A DNA stretch of 64,000 nucleotides from Streptomyces griseus (GTDB taxonomy: Bacteria > Actinomycetota > Actinomycetes > Nanopelagicales > Nanopelagicaceae), in the NCBI GenBank assembly GCA_945884695.1, contig CAMCYO010000007.1, positions 1 to 64,000 on the forward strand. Direction: 5' to 3'. Below are positions 38,095 through 45,358 of the stretch, piece after piece. The notes under the pieces are model-generated. The model searched no databases and was not told the DNA's origin. It saw nothing but the letters and a program-made list of their open reading frames with translations. The first letter of the stretch is position 1; every line of letters starts with the position of its first letter. Position numbers and translations under genes: made by a program.

Positions 38095-39033
38095 ATGCTA
38101 GTAGTCTCGCCCATCATGAGCGCGCCAGAGGCAAATACCGGATATCTTCGCAATTTAGTTCTTGCTCGAAATGCAATTGACCGTGCAAGTGAACTTCGAA
38201 CAGATCCCTCCAAGCTTGATGTTTTATGGAGCAGAGCAAAGATTTTGATCGTTTTCTCTGAAAAATTGTCCGCTACGGATTCTGAATTAATTTATTTTAC
38301 TTCGGACCAAATCTCAGAGCCAGGTGAGCGTTACTTCTTGGGCATAGATCAAGAAAATGGCCAAAGTTATTTTGCATTTCACGTGAAAACTTTTGATGAA
38401 GATCAACTTCGCTCACTTCGACAAGTTGCAGCAAATCTAAATGACCGCGAAGCAGGGCTAGCGGTCCATGCAATTGCACTTTCTAATTGGCACAACTCTC
38501 ATCCGCATTGCGCTAGATGCGGAGCGCCCACTCGCGCCGGCTTGGGAGGTGCAGTGCGTATCTGTACTATCGATGAAAGTGAGCATTATCCAAGGACTGA
38601 CCCAGCTGTAATTGTCTTAATCAAAGATTTAGATGATCGCATTCTGCTTGGCCATCAACCCGTTTGGCCAGAGAATAGATATTCAACATTTGCAGGGTTC
38701 GTTGAACCTGGAGAGTCTTTCGAACAATGTGTTGTTCGCGAAGTTGCAGAAGAATCTGGCGTGAAGGTGCACACGGTTAAATATCTTGGTTCACAACCAT
38801 GGCCTTTCCCGGCATCAATCATGGTGGCATTTGAAGCAATTACTTCAGAACCAAAAGATGCCAAGCCAGATGGCCAAGAAATTACAGATGTTAAATGGTT
38901 TTCACGCGATGAGTTTCAAGCATCGGTTCTTAATGGCACGCTAATTTTGCCTCCACGTATAAGTGTTGCTCGCCGAATGGTGGAATATTGGTTTGGGGGA
39001 GAAATCGAATCTGGCGAGAGCTGGAGGCCATGA
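38095..39033 (+). CDS. nudC: NAD(H) diphosphatase NudC
   Basis: Nudix hydrolase of the NADH pyrophosphatase family, which cleaves NADH or NAD caps on RNA to NMN(H) and AMP. Seen: a zinc-ribbon half CARCGAP; the second half is reduced (RICTIDESEHYPRTDP), as in other actinobacterial NudC. The perfect Nudix box GFVEPGESFEQCVVREVAEESGV is followed by the NudC signature SQPWPFPAS. The start is uncertain: ATG 38059 would overlap the divergent gene by 30 bases, and ATG 38095 and ATG 38116 also fit. I chose 38095 (312 residues) because it clears that overlap. None has a good ribosome-binding site. The stop overlaps the uvrD2 ATG. Confidence 0.92.
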   Translation: MLVVSPIMSAPEANTGYLRNLVLARNAIDRASELRTDPSKLDVLWSRAKILIVFSEKLSATDSELIYFTSDQISEPGERYFLGIDQENGQSYFAFHVKTFDEDQLRSLRQVAANLNDREAGLAVHAIALSNWHNSHPHCARCGAPTRAGLGGAVRICTIDESEHYPRTDPAVIVLIKDLDDRILLGHQPVWPENRYSTFAGFVEPGESFEQCVVREVAEESGVKVHTVKYLGSQPWPFPASIMVAFEAITSEPKDAKPDGQEITDVKWFSRDEFQASVLNGTLILPPRISVARRMVEYWFGGEIESGESWRP

Positions 39034-40691
39034 CCGAAGCCAATGAAGTTCGTGCCGATGAAATTCTTGCAGCACTAGATGATGAGCAACGCGAAGTAGC
39101 ACTTGCTGTACGCGGGCCAGTCTGCGTTATCGCGGGTGCAGGTACTGGAAAGACTCGAGCAATCACTCATCGCATTGCCTATGCATCTGCAATTGGTGTT
39201 ATGAATCCACAAAAAGTTCTTGCTTTAACTTTTACCGCTCGTGCTGCGGGCGAAATGCGAACAAGGTTACGGGCTCTGGGTGTTCCAAGCGTGGCTGCTC
39301 GAACGATTCACTCTGCCGCTCTCAAGCAACTTCTTTACTTTTGGCCAGGTGTATTTGGTGGCAGGACTCCCAATTTATTAACTACTAAAACTGGATTTAT
39401 CACTGAAGCAATAGATCGCGCTGGTCTAACTGGAGCCCTTGCAAGTACATCGCGAGAATTACTGCGCGATATTGCATCTGAAATTGAATGGGCAAAAGTG
39501 TCCATGATTGCGCCATCAGATTACATCGAAGAGGCGAAAGGTCGCTCTGAGCGAAACCGCATTAGCTCTGGGCAAATCGCTCAAGTTTTTGATGCTTATC
39601 AAACACTGATGAAACAAGAGCACACCATCGATTTTGAAGACGTTTTATTGCTAACAACTGCCATGTTAGAACAAGAGCGCGAAGTACGTGAGCGAGTTCA
39701 TGATCAATATCGATATTTCACAGTTGATGAATATCAGGATATTTCGCCTTTACAGCAACGTTTGATTAATGCCTGGCTTGGAAACCGCCAAGAGATTTGC
39801 GTTGTGGGCGATCCAGCGCAAACAATTTATTCATTTGCTGGGGCAACACCAGTTTTCCTTAACAGTTTTACAAAGCGATTCCCTGAGGCGCAAGTAATTC
39901 GCTTAACTACTGGCTATCGCTCAACTCCAGAAATTATTTCTACTGCAAATAGCATATTGCGAAGCGGTGAGATGGGTCAGGAAATCGTTGCACTTAATGC
40001 CCATGGAGAACGGCCAGTGGTTACAGAATATAAAGATGAAGCAAGTGAAGTTGCTGGAGTAATTTCAGAGATTAAGAAATTGACGTCCCAAGGTATTCCA
40101 GCCTCAGATATTGCAGTACTGGCACGAACGAATTCGCAACTAAGCTCATTAGCGAAAGCATGCATTGCAGAAGGCATCGCATATCAATTGCGAGATAACG
40201 AGCGATTCTTTGATAGAATCGATGTTCGTGATTTTCTCAAAGGCATTCGTCAAGCATCTGTTATCCCGGCAGAGGGCGTGTATTGGCTTGATGAATTACG
40301 AGCGCTATCTCAGCCATTTATAACAAGTGCAATCACTGATGGTGTTACTGCTTTATTGCATTTGGCTCGCGAATTGGATGCAGACTCATCTTTTTCGCCT
40401 AAATCACTTCGGGCATATTTGCGCGAATTAGAAGATCGAGCCGAGCAAAATAATCCACCGGTCATGCCCGTAACTACCCTTGCAACATTGCATGCAGCAA
40501 AGGGTCTTGAATGGGAGCAAGTGTTTTTAATAGGCGTTAATGAAGGAACCCTGCCAACACATGACGCAGTTGCTGATGAGGAACGCAGGTTGTTCTATGT
40601 GGGTGTTACACGTGCAAAGCGCCATTTAGCATTGAGCTATAGGCAAAATCCAAGCCGATTCCTGCGTGAGGCGGGGTTACTGGTCAGTTAG
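39030..40691 (+). CDS. uvrD2: UvrD2-like ATP-dependent DNA helicase (short form)
   Basis: 553-residue superfamily 1A helicase. Q-motif LDDEQREVALAV, Walker A IAGAGTGKTRAITHRI near residue 39, VLALTFTARAAGEMRTRL (Ia), FTVDEYQDISPLQQRL (II), VGDPAQTIYSFAGA (III), ATLHAAKGLEWEQVFLIG (V) and LFYVGVTRAKRHL (VI). The start is ATG 39030, overlapping the nudC stop (ATGA). The position after nudC matches mycobacterial uvrD2. Unlike the mycobacterial enzyme (about 700 residues), the protein ends about 20 residues after motif VI, with no HRDC domain and no tetracysteine module. Confidence 0.88.
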   Translation: MTEANEVRADEILAALDDEQREVALAVRGPVCVIAGAGTGKTRAITHRIAYASAIGVMNPQKVLALTFTARAAGEMRTRLRALGVPSVAARTIHSAALKQLLYFWPGVFGGRTPNLLTTKTGFITEAIDRAGLTGALASTSRELLRDIASEIEWAKVSMIAPSDYIEEAKGRSERNRISSGQIAQVFDAYQTLMKQEHTIDFEDVLLLTTAMLEQEREVRERVHDQYRYFTVDEYQDISPLQQRLINAWLGNRQEICVVGDPAQTIYSFAGATPVFLNSFTKRFPEAQVIRLTTGYRSTPEIISTANSILRSGEMGQEIVALNAHGERPVVTEYKDEASEVAGVISEIKKLTSQGIPASDIAVLARTNSQLSSLAKACIAEGIAYQLRDNERFFDRIDVRDFLKGIRQASVIPAEGVYWLDELRALSQPFITSAITDGVTALLHLARELDADSSFSPKSLRAYLRELEDRAEQNNPPVMPVTTLATLHAAKGLEWEQVFLIGVNEGTLPTHDAVADEERRLFYVGVTRAKRHLALSYRQNPSRFLREAGLLVS

Positions 40692-40782
40692 GTTTATCGA
40701 TTTGCATAAGTGATGTCTCGTGCTTTACCCTTAACCACTGCACAATCACACGATGGTGCATAAACGAATGAGAAAGGTAGTG

Positions 40783-40938
40783 ATGAAAATGCAGTTGTTT
40801 ACGCATACTTCAGGCTCTTCACTTCCTGCTGCAACTTTTCATTCACATTCATATAAAGCCACAGCCAACCGTGCCTCAAAGCGCACTGCTTGGTATCCCG
40901 CATTTAGCGAGATGGCCTGTTGGAGTACCATCGGTTAA
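40783..40938 (+). CDS. whiB7 leader peptide (upstream ORF)
   Basis: A 51-residue upstream ORF, ATG 40783 to TAA 40938, with AGAAAGG five to six bases before the start. The same frame is open further back (ATG 40753), but this start has the best ribosome-binding site. The product is rich in Ser, Thr, His and Ala and ends CWSTIG; it resembles no enzyme. The last ten codons overlap the 5' arm of an antiterminator, and an intrinsic terminator follows 17 bases after the stop. Translation of this ORF therefore probably sets whether the terminator forms. It fills most of the 360-base gap between uvrD2 and whiB7. Confidence 0.7.
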   Translation: MKMQLFTHTSGSSLPAATFHSHSYKATANRASKRTAWYPAFSEMACWSTIG

Positions 40939-40962
40939 CACCGAAAAGGACCCCAAGGGCCA
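40913..40962 (+). promoter_or_regulatory. Putative antiterminator in the whiB7 leader
   Basis: TGGCC (40913-40917) and TTGG (40920-40923), separated by TG, can pair with CCAA (40953-40956) and GGCCA (40958-40962), giving nine pairs with a small bulge. The 3' arm overlaps the 5' arm of the terminator (40955-40961), so the two structures exclude each other. The 5' arm lies in the last codons of the upstream ORF, where a translating ribosome would cover it. Confidence 0.55.
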
Positions 40963-40995
40963 CGAATCCACAAGGATTCGGGCCCTTTTTCTTTT
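40955..40995 (+). terminator. Intrinsic terminator / attenuator before whiB7
   Basis: AAGGGCC (40955-40961), one bulged A, CGAATCC (40963-40969), loop ACAA, GGATTCG (40974-40980), GGCCCTT (40981-40987): 14 pairs, followed by a T-rich run (TTTTTCTTTT, to 40995). It lies inside the whiB7 leader, 58 bases before the whiB7 ATG and 17 after the upstream ORF stop. A terminator here would stop transcription before whiB7 unless the antiterminator forms. Confidence 0.88.
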
Positions 40996-41053
40996 CTCCG
41001 AATACAAAGAGTTAAAACAAAACTGGGAAACCAGTAGAAGGAAGGTGAGAACT

Positions 41054-41473
41054 ATGAGCGTTCTCTTCAGCGAACTATTAATTCCTGGCTGGGCCGAGGA
41101 TGGAAGTAAGACTGGACTAGGCGATGTCACCGGCGCTTACGGATCCGACATTGCTTTTAATTTGCCATGCCACACCGCTGATCCTGAGCTCTTCTTTTCG
41201 GAGAAATCCAATGAAATTGATGTAGCCAAGTCACTCTGTGGTGCGTGTCCAGTCCGTCAGCAATGTTTGGATGCTGCACTCTCTCGCCAAGAACCATGTG
41301 GAGTTTGGGGCGGGGAACTCTTCGAAGATGGCGTAGTTATTGCACGCAAGCGCACTGTGGGACGTCCACGGTTAGAACCCGCTGCAGTTATTACCGAGAT
41401 TGAAGAAGTAGTTCCTGCACTAGAGATCTCTGTGGTGGCAGTTGAAAGTAAAGAAGAAAGCGACGCAGCTTAA
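41054..41473 (+). CDS. whiB7: WhiB7-type iron-sulfur transcription factor
   Basis: 139-residue Wbl protein that acts with the principal sigma factor to switch on intrinsic antibiotic-resistance genes in actinobacteria. Four cluster cysteines are seen: C39 (LPCHTADPELFF), C62 and C65 (LCGACP), C71. The GVWGG turn is at residues 83-87 and the AT-hook RTVGRPR (GRPR at 103-106) marks the WhiB7 class. The start is ATG 41054 with AGGTGAG upstream; the frame is open further upstream but crosses the terminator. The C-terminal tail (residues 110-139) is acidic. The position next to uvrD2 and the ABC1-kinase gene matches mycobacteria. Control by leader attenuation is inferred from the structures at 40783-40995. 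Confidence 0.9.
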   Translation: MSVLFSELLIPGWAEDGSKTGLGDVTGAYGSDIAFNLPCHTADPELFFSEKSNEIDVAKSLCGACPVRQQCLDAALSRQEPCGVWGGELFEDGVVIARKRTVGRPRLEPAAVITEIEEVVPALEISVVAVESKEESDAA

Positions 41474-42810
41474 CGAGCGGGGGAGATTTCCGGGAACCAC
41501 GAAAGTGCTTCATCTCGGAAATTTCCCTCTGCTTCTAACTGGCAGAAAATTCCCGTGGTGCCCAAAGTAACGCGATGAATCAAAACATATTCGGCAGGCA
41601 AGTTGAGTTGAAATCCAATTTTAGCTGTGGGATTTCGAGGATCGCCGACTCGCGCACTTTGATCGCGTAGCCATTCGCGAGAATATTTAAAGGTTTCGGT
41701 ACGTAATGGCTCAACTAATGGAACTAGATAATCAAGTACTAATTGTGGATCCACATCTACCTCACTCAAGATGAAGCCATCTTTCTTGAAACCCTCGTAT
41801 AGACCAAGTGCATCATCATCGAGTGCGTGTTTTAGTAAATTCTTCATAGGCTCAGGAAAACCATCGGGCAAACGGTTACAAGCGCCAAAATCTAGAACAC
41901 CCAGGCGTCCATCATCGAGTAAGCGAAAATTTCCAGGATGCGGGTCTGCATGTAGCAAGCCTGCTCGATCAGGTGATGTGAAATGAAAGCGCGCCAACTT
42001 CATGCCCGCGTTATTTCTCTGCTCGCGCGTTCCGCCAGAAATGATTTTCGAAAGCGGTGTGCCATCCATCCACTCACTGACTAAGACACGATCAGAGACC
42101 ATGACAACTTTAGGAATGGCGATATCTGGATCATTGTCATAAACGCGAGCATAAGTTTCCTGGGCTTGAGCTTCATATCGATAATCAACTTCTTCAATAA
42201 TTCTGGCACGCAATTCTTCAAGGAGTGGTTTCATATCAAGGCCTGGCATGAAAAGAGCAAATATTTTGGCAAAGCGTTGAATTTGATTGAGGTCAGAAAT
42301 TAATGCCTCTGCCGCACCTGGGTATTGAATTTTGACGGCAACTGCTCTGCCGTCCTTCCATGTACCACGGTGTACCTGACCGATAGATGCCGAAGCGGTG
42401 GGATTGTCATCAAAGAAAGCAAAATGATCGCGCCAATCTTCACCCAACTCTTTTGCTAAAACTTTATGCACAACACGCACGGGAAGTGGTGGCGCAGACT
42501 CTTGTAGCTTTACGAGAGTTTCACGATATGGCTTTGCGATTTCTTCTGGCAAAGCTGCTTCAAATACTGATAGCGCTTGACCAAATTTCATAGCCCCGCC
42601 TTTGAGTTCGCCCAAGACTTTAAATACTTGCTCTGCTGTTTTTTCTTGAATTTGCGCAAAAACCATATTTCCAGATTGCCCAACTAACTGGCGACCGAAA
42701 CCAATTGCACTTCTACCTGCAAGTCCTAATGGGATAGAGACCATTTTCGCAGTGCGAGCGGTACCACCGCGCGGAATATCATTTTCTGCAATGGGGCGCT
42801 TTGAAGGCAT
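41470..42810 (-). CDS. ABC1/UbiB-family atypical kinase
   Basis: 446-residue protein kinase-like ATPase of the ABC1/AarF/UbiB/COQ8 family. Seen: the family-specific KxGQ segment GGAMKFGQALSVFEAALPEE near residues 69-88, the AQxSIGQVHRG-type alanine-rich loop (TASASIGQVHRG), VAVKIQYPG (ATP-anchoring Lys), EVDYRYEAQAQETYARVY, and the catalytic/metal block HADPHPGNFRLL...GVLDFGA near residues 281-303. In other organisms these support quinone synthesis or membrane lipid handling. It is convergent with whiB7 (four-base overlap) and downstream of the ThiF-like gene by 47 bases. The homologous gene also neighbours whiB7 in mycobacteria. Confidence 0.9.
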   Translation of the reverse strand: MPSKRPIAENDIPRGGTARTAKMVSIPLGLAGRSAIGFGRQLVGQSGNMVFAQIQEKTAEQVFKVLGELKGGAMKFGQALSVFEAALPEEIAKPYRETLVKLQESAPPLPVRVVHKVLAKELGEDWRDHFAFFDDNPTASASIGQVHRGTWKDGRAVAVKIQYPGAAEALISDLNQIQRFAKIFALFMPGLDMKPLLEELRARIIEEVDYRYEAQAQETYARVYDNDPDIAIPKVVMVSDRVLVSEWMDGTPLSKIISGGTREQRNNAGMKLARFHFTSPDRAGLLHADPHPGNFRLLDDGRLGVLDFGACNRLPDGFPEPMKNLLKHALDDDALGLYEGFKKDGFILSEVDVDPQLVLDYLVPLVEPLRTETFKYSREWLRDQSARVGDPRNPTAKIGFQLNLPAEYVLIHRVTLGTTGIFCQLEAEGNFRDEALSWFPEISPAR

Positions 42811-42857
42811 GGGCTAATTCTGAGGCACTCAACTCGATAGTGCTCAGCGAAAATTGA

Positions 42858-44000
42858 TTACCAATTACATCCACACGCAGGATGTTGTGAAAAGTTCCTG
42901 TGTTCTGTATTACAAGGAGAGTGGTAATTGATATGCGCCATCGATCCGATGAGAGTGGATTGCCCCGTATCAATAAATCGAAGCAATTCAAGGGCCACTG
43001 TCCCAGCCACACTATGAGCCACCGCAACGGGCGTTTCTAGAGATTGCGCAAATGCACGTTGCCACTCAATTTCTCTCCAAATCAAATCTCCTTCTTCGCG
43101 AGTTATTCGAACACATCTAAGGCATGGACCACTGCCAGGAATTACTAGAGGTCCAATATTTATAGAAGCGCCATCTGGATCTTCAATGATTAGATGTGGA
43201 ATTCCTTGACTCATCCACTCTTGTAATTGATCGGCAGGTACTTTGCCTAATACCACTCGAAGCGAACGTGTGGGTAAAATTTCCTCATTCTTGCTAATTT
43301 TTTGTGGCAGTGGGAATAGTGAAAGTTCTCGAGAAAGTTCTTCTGCCCGTGCATTTAGCGATAAGCCAATATCACTGGCACGAAAATAACCAGCGCAAAT
43401 ATCTTGAGTCTCAATCCTCACGTGGCTTGAATGCAATGTTGTGTGTGAAACACCGCTACTGAGCATTATGCCAAATAGCAGGGAAGCTATGCGATTGTCG
43501 CCAATGATCTGCAAGTCGATATCTCTGCGGGATCCAATATGTGAAACTCCACCATCTCGCACATCTTTTAACCACGTTGTAAAGGAAAGTTCAGGAATAA
43601 GTTTGCTTTGGATTTGTAAGTAAGCGCCATCGAAAGCTAAATCATTTTGGTGCGTTGCTCCATTCCTTGAGTGTGAGTGAAATCGAGAATGAATCTCTAA
43701 TGTACTTGAGTGAGTGTCAACGAGATGTTCTTTATCTAACTGACTAATAACTTCCTCCACTTGCTTAATATCAACTGCGAGCAGAGCGCTGATCTCGCTA
43801 TTTGTCTGCAAACCATTGAGGTGATTGACAATCTCTCGCGCTCTTGGCGAGTGCAACTCGATTCCAAACTCTGCGCTACCTACGAAAATGGCTTCGCCTT
43901 TAGTGAGAACTCGAACGCCAACTTTAAGTCGAGGCTTGCTGGATTCTGAGTGTGAAGATGAAATCGTTGATTCATGCGCTAGCTCCATAGTTTTTCTCAT
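42858..44000 (-). CDS. ThiF/E1-like cyclodehydratase-related protein
   Basis: 380-residue protein resembling the E1/ThiF-like leader-binding and cyclodehydratase-associated proteins of azole peptide systems and a conserved actinobacterial protein beside whiB7. Seen: an N-terminal domain (residues 20-110) of winged-helix type, a central IGSRRDIDLQIIGD region, and a C-terminal zinc site GPCLRCVRIT with HPACGC at the very end (CxxC plus CxC). The segment VAVAHSVAGTVALELLRFIDTG is typical of that family. No YcaO partner or precursor peptide is seen nearby, so azole synthesis is not supported. Start: ATG 44000 has AAAGGTGA upstream; ATG 43988 is possible, and the frame is open to 44222, overlapping the DUF5679 gene. 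Confidence 0.68.
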   Translation of the reverse strand: MRKTMELAHESTISSSHSESSKPRLKVGVRVLTKGEAIFVGSAEFGIELHSPRAREIVNHLNGLQTNSEISALLAVDIKQVEEVISQLDKEHLVDTHSSTLEIHSRFHSHSRNGATHQNDLAFDGAYLQIQSKLIPELSFTTWLKDVRDGGVSHIGSRRDIDLQIIGDNRIASLLFGIMLSSGVSHTTLHSSHVRIETQDICAGYFRASDIGLSLNARAEELSRELSLFPLPQKISKNEEILPTRSLRVVLGKVPADQLQEWMSQGIPHLIIEDPDGASINIGPLVIPGSGPCLRCVRITREEGDLIWREIEWQRAFAQSLETPVAVAHSVAGTVALELLRFIDTGQSTLIGSMAHINYHSPCNTEHRNFSQHPACGCNW

Positions 44001-44156
44001 GGGTGAAGAGTCACCTTTGGTGACTGCCGAAGTTTTACCAGCGCACAGAGTTGCCAGAATGGCGGCTAATAATCGACCAAGGGTAAGCATTGCCTGACTT
44101 ATCGAATTCTTTGGGTTCGATGAAGGGCTGATAAATATTGACCATAGGCAAAGAAA

Positions 44157-44187
44157 AACTGACGCCCTCGAAGAGAGGACGTCAGTT
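44157..44187 (-). terminator. Intrinsic terminator after the DUF5679 gene
   Basis: AACTGACG (44157-44164) pairs with CGTCAGTT (44180-44187), with inner CCTC / GAGG pairing (44166-44169 with 44175-44178). On the minus strand the stem is followed by TTTCTTT. It lies about 20 bases after the stop of the small DUF5679 gene. Confidence 0.8.
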
Positions 44188-44205
44188 GTAATTCTTACTG
44201 TGGCT

Positions 44206-44367
44206 TTACTGGGCCTTACCAAGAATTCGATTGAGCTTGGTATTACAGACCGAGCAGATGCCCTGCGCCATGCGACGACCAGATTCTGAGACCTTTACGG
44301 TTCCCTCGAAATCACGCTTGGCTTTGCACTTAACGCAGTAAGCGTCACCCTTATATGTCTCCGTCAT
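44206..44367 (-). CDS. DUF5679 small zinc-ribbon protein
   Basis: 53-residue protein with two CxxC knuckles: C11/C14 (YCVKCKAKRDF) and C38/C41 (ICSVCNTKLNRILGKAQ), separated by VKVSESGRRMAQG. This is the pattern of the DUF5679 family, single-domain zinc ribbons common in actinobacteria with no known function. An excellent ribosome-binding site (GGAGGAGA) precedes the ATG at 44367, and a strong terminator follows, so it is a monocistronic, probably well expressed gene. Nucleic-acid binding is a reasonable guess from the fold. Confidence 0.88.
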   Translation of the reverse strand: MTETYKGDAYCVKCKAKRDFEGTVKVSESGRRMAQGICSVCNTKLNRILGKAQ

Positions 44368-44420
44368 TTTCTCCTCCAATCGACGCCAGCGTTTTCAGGG
44401 AGAGCTTCCCTCAAATGCGC

Positions 44421-44501
44421 GAGCGTGCAACCGCCACGATACCCCTGCTCACGCTCAAATTGGCTCTATTGCCAGGGTAAGTGCAAAACTTTTTGAGCGT
44501 G
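44421..44501. repeat. Three alternating arms of a GAGCGTG inverted repeat
   Basis: GAGCGTG (44421-44427), CACGCTCAAA (44450-44459) and TTTGAGCGTG (44492-44501). The middle arm can pair with either flanking arm: seven pairs with the left, ten with the right. They lie in the 163-base gap between the DUF5679 gene start and the DUF45 peptidase stop. They could be the terminator region of the latter or a switch in the leader of the former. Confidence 0.6.
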
Positions 44502-44530
44502 TCTAGGCGCGAATGCAGGCGTACAGGCCC

Positions 44531-45199
44531 CTAAGCCCCATCTGGGGGTATCAGAGCATCTTCTGCTGCCTCATAGCCATCCAGGTACGCCTGGGCTCTT
44601 TGATGGTCGGGGTAACGATCCACATAAGAGGTGAATTCCTGGCCATGGTCGCCATATCGCAAGTGGATAGCCTCATGGAAGAGAAGAAAATCTAAAACAT
44701 AGGCCGGTGCTTTAGCTAGGCGGTCAGAGATGCGGATCGAGCCGTCAACGCTGGTACATGAGCCCCACCGTTGATTCATATGCGCTCGCCAGAGCACACT
44801 CGTTGGTCGCTCGGTGATTTCAGGGGCGAATTGAGTCAGAAGCGAGTCCACACGGCAGGCAAGAGTTGATTCATCAAATGTTCTGGCGTTCTCCTGAGCC
44901 CTGATCTTGGCAACCATTTCTGGGACAATTTCTCGCTCATCTGCTCTGCTTAATCGGGCAGGAATTGAAACAACTATGCGACCACCTTGTCTATAGGCGG
45001 CAATATTTCGTTTTCGCCTCTTTGATCGAATAACAATGATCTCATCGCTCTCTAATCCAGGTAATTGTTGGGCGATTCCAACACCACTTTCATCAAGGGT
45101 TCTCTCAACTCTTACTTCAGTCTTTGAGGTATGAGGTATCTCATTTGACTCATTCACAGTGTAAAAATAGCGTAAATAGTTGCTCCGACAGTGCGACAT
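44531..45199 (-). CDS. DUF45 / YgjP-like zinc metallopeptidase
   Basis: 222-residue protein of the M48-like DUF45 (YgjP) family. Zinc motif LLFHEAIHLRYGDHGQEF (HExxH) near residues 176-193. The upstream WGSCTSVDGSIRIS near residues 148-161 is the family WGSC block. N-terminal RRSKRRKRNIAAYRQGGRIVVSIP is the usual YgjP start. The first 14-20 residues (MSHCRSNYLRYFYT) are unlike the family; GTG 45157 is a possible true start, though neither start has a clear ribosome-binding site. DUF45 proteins are often paired with restriction or helicase genes, but here it sits between DUF5679 and DUF2342 genes. The substrate is unknown. Confidence 0.86.
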   Translation of the reverse strand: MSHCRSNYLRYFYTVNESNEIPHTSKTEVRVERTLDESGVGIAQQLPGLESDEIIVIRSKRRKRNIAAYRQGGRIVVSIPARLSRADEREIVPEMVAKIRAQENARTFDESTLACRVDSLLTQFAPEITERPTSVLWRAHMNQRWGSCTSVDGSIRISDRLAKAPAYVLDFLLFHEAIHLRYGDHGQEFTSYVDRYPDHQRAQAYLDGYEAAEDALIPPDGA

Positions 45200-45233
45200 T
45201 TAGTTGATTCTCGGCGATTCATCACATAAGTTT

Positions 45234-45316
45234 CGGTTACGAAGTCCTCGGATAACCGTTCTCTATCTGCAAGGGGAAGGCAGATAAAGAATGTGCGCCC
45301 GAGGGCTTCGCTTTTT
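45234..45316 (+). ncRNA. Candidate structured small RNA (plus strand)
   Basis: In the 159-base gap between the two minus-strand genes, three consecutive plus-strand hairpins can form. The first is CGGTTA / TAACCG (45234-45239 with 45253-45258, with inner CGA/TCG). The second is TATCTGC / GCAGATA (45264-45270 with 45280-45286) with loop AAGGGGAAG. The third is a short GC-rich hairpin (GCG/CGC plus CC/GG, 45295-45311) followed by TTTTTT (45311-45316 region). A promoter-like TTGATT-17-TAAGTT lies at 45204-45232 and TTGACT at 45145. No frame is coded here. I do not recognise the family. Confidence 0.4.
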
Positions 45317-45358
45317 TATCGACTGACTTTGGCCCAGAGCAGAAAGCTTCAAGCGAGC

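Noticed and set aside
40871..41053. WhiB7 extended to an upstream start at 40871
   Set aside because: The extension would cross the intrinsic terminator and encodes low-conservation sequence; ATG 41054 has a ribosome-binding site and fits WhiB7 length.
42825..42843. Small inverted repeat between the ABC1 and ThiF-like genes as a terminator
   Set aside because: Only five to eight pairs with a bulge and no T-run; not distinguishable from chance.
44000..44222. Longer ThiF-like protein starting at 44222 or 44090
   Set aside because: The 44222 start overlaps the clearly real DUF5679 gene; the extra residues look unlike the family and lack a good ribosome-binding site.
45234..45316. Assignment of the hairpin cluster to 6C RNA, tmRNA or a known riboswitch
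   Set aside because: No C6 loops, no tRNA-like ends and no recognisable ligand-binding core; kept only as an unclassified candidate.
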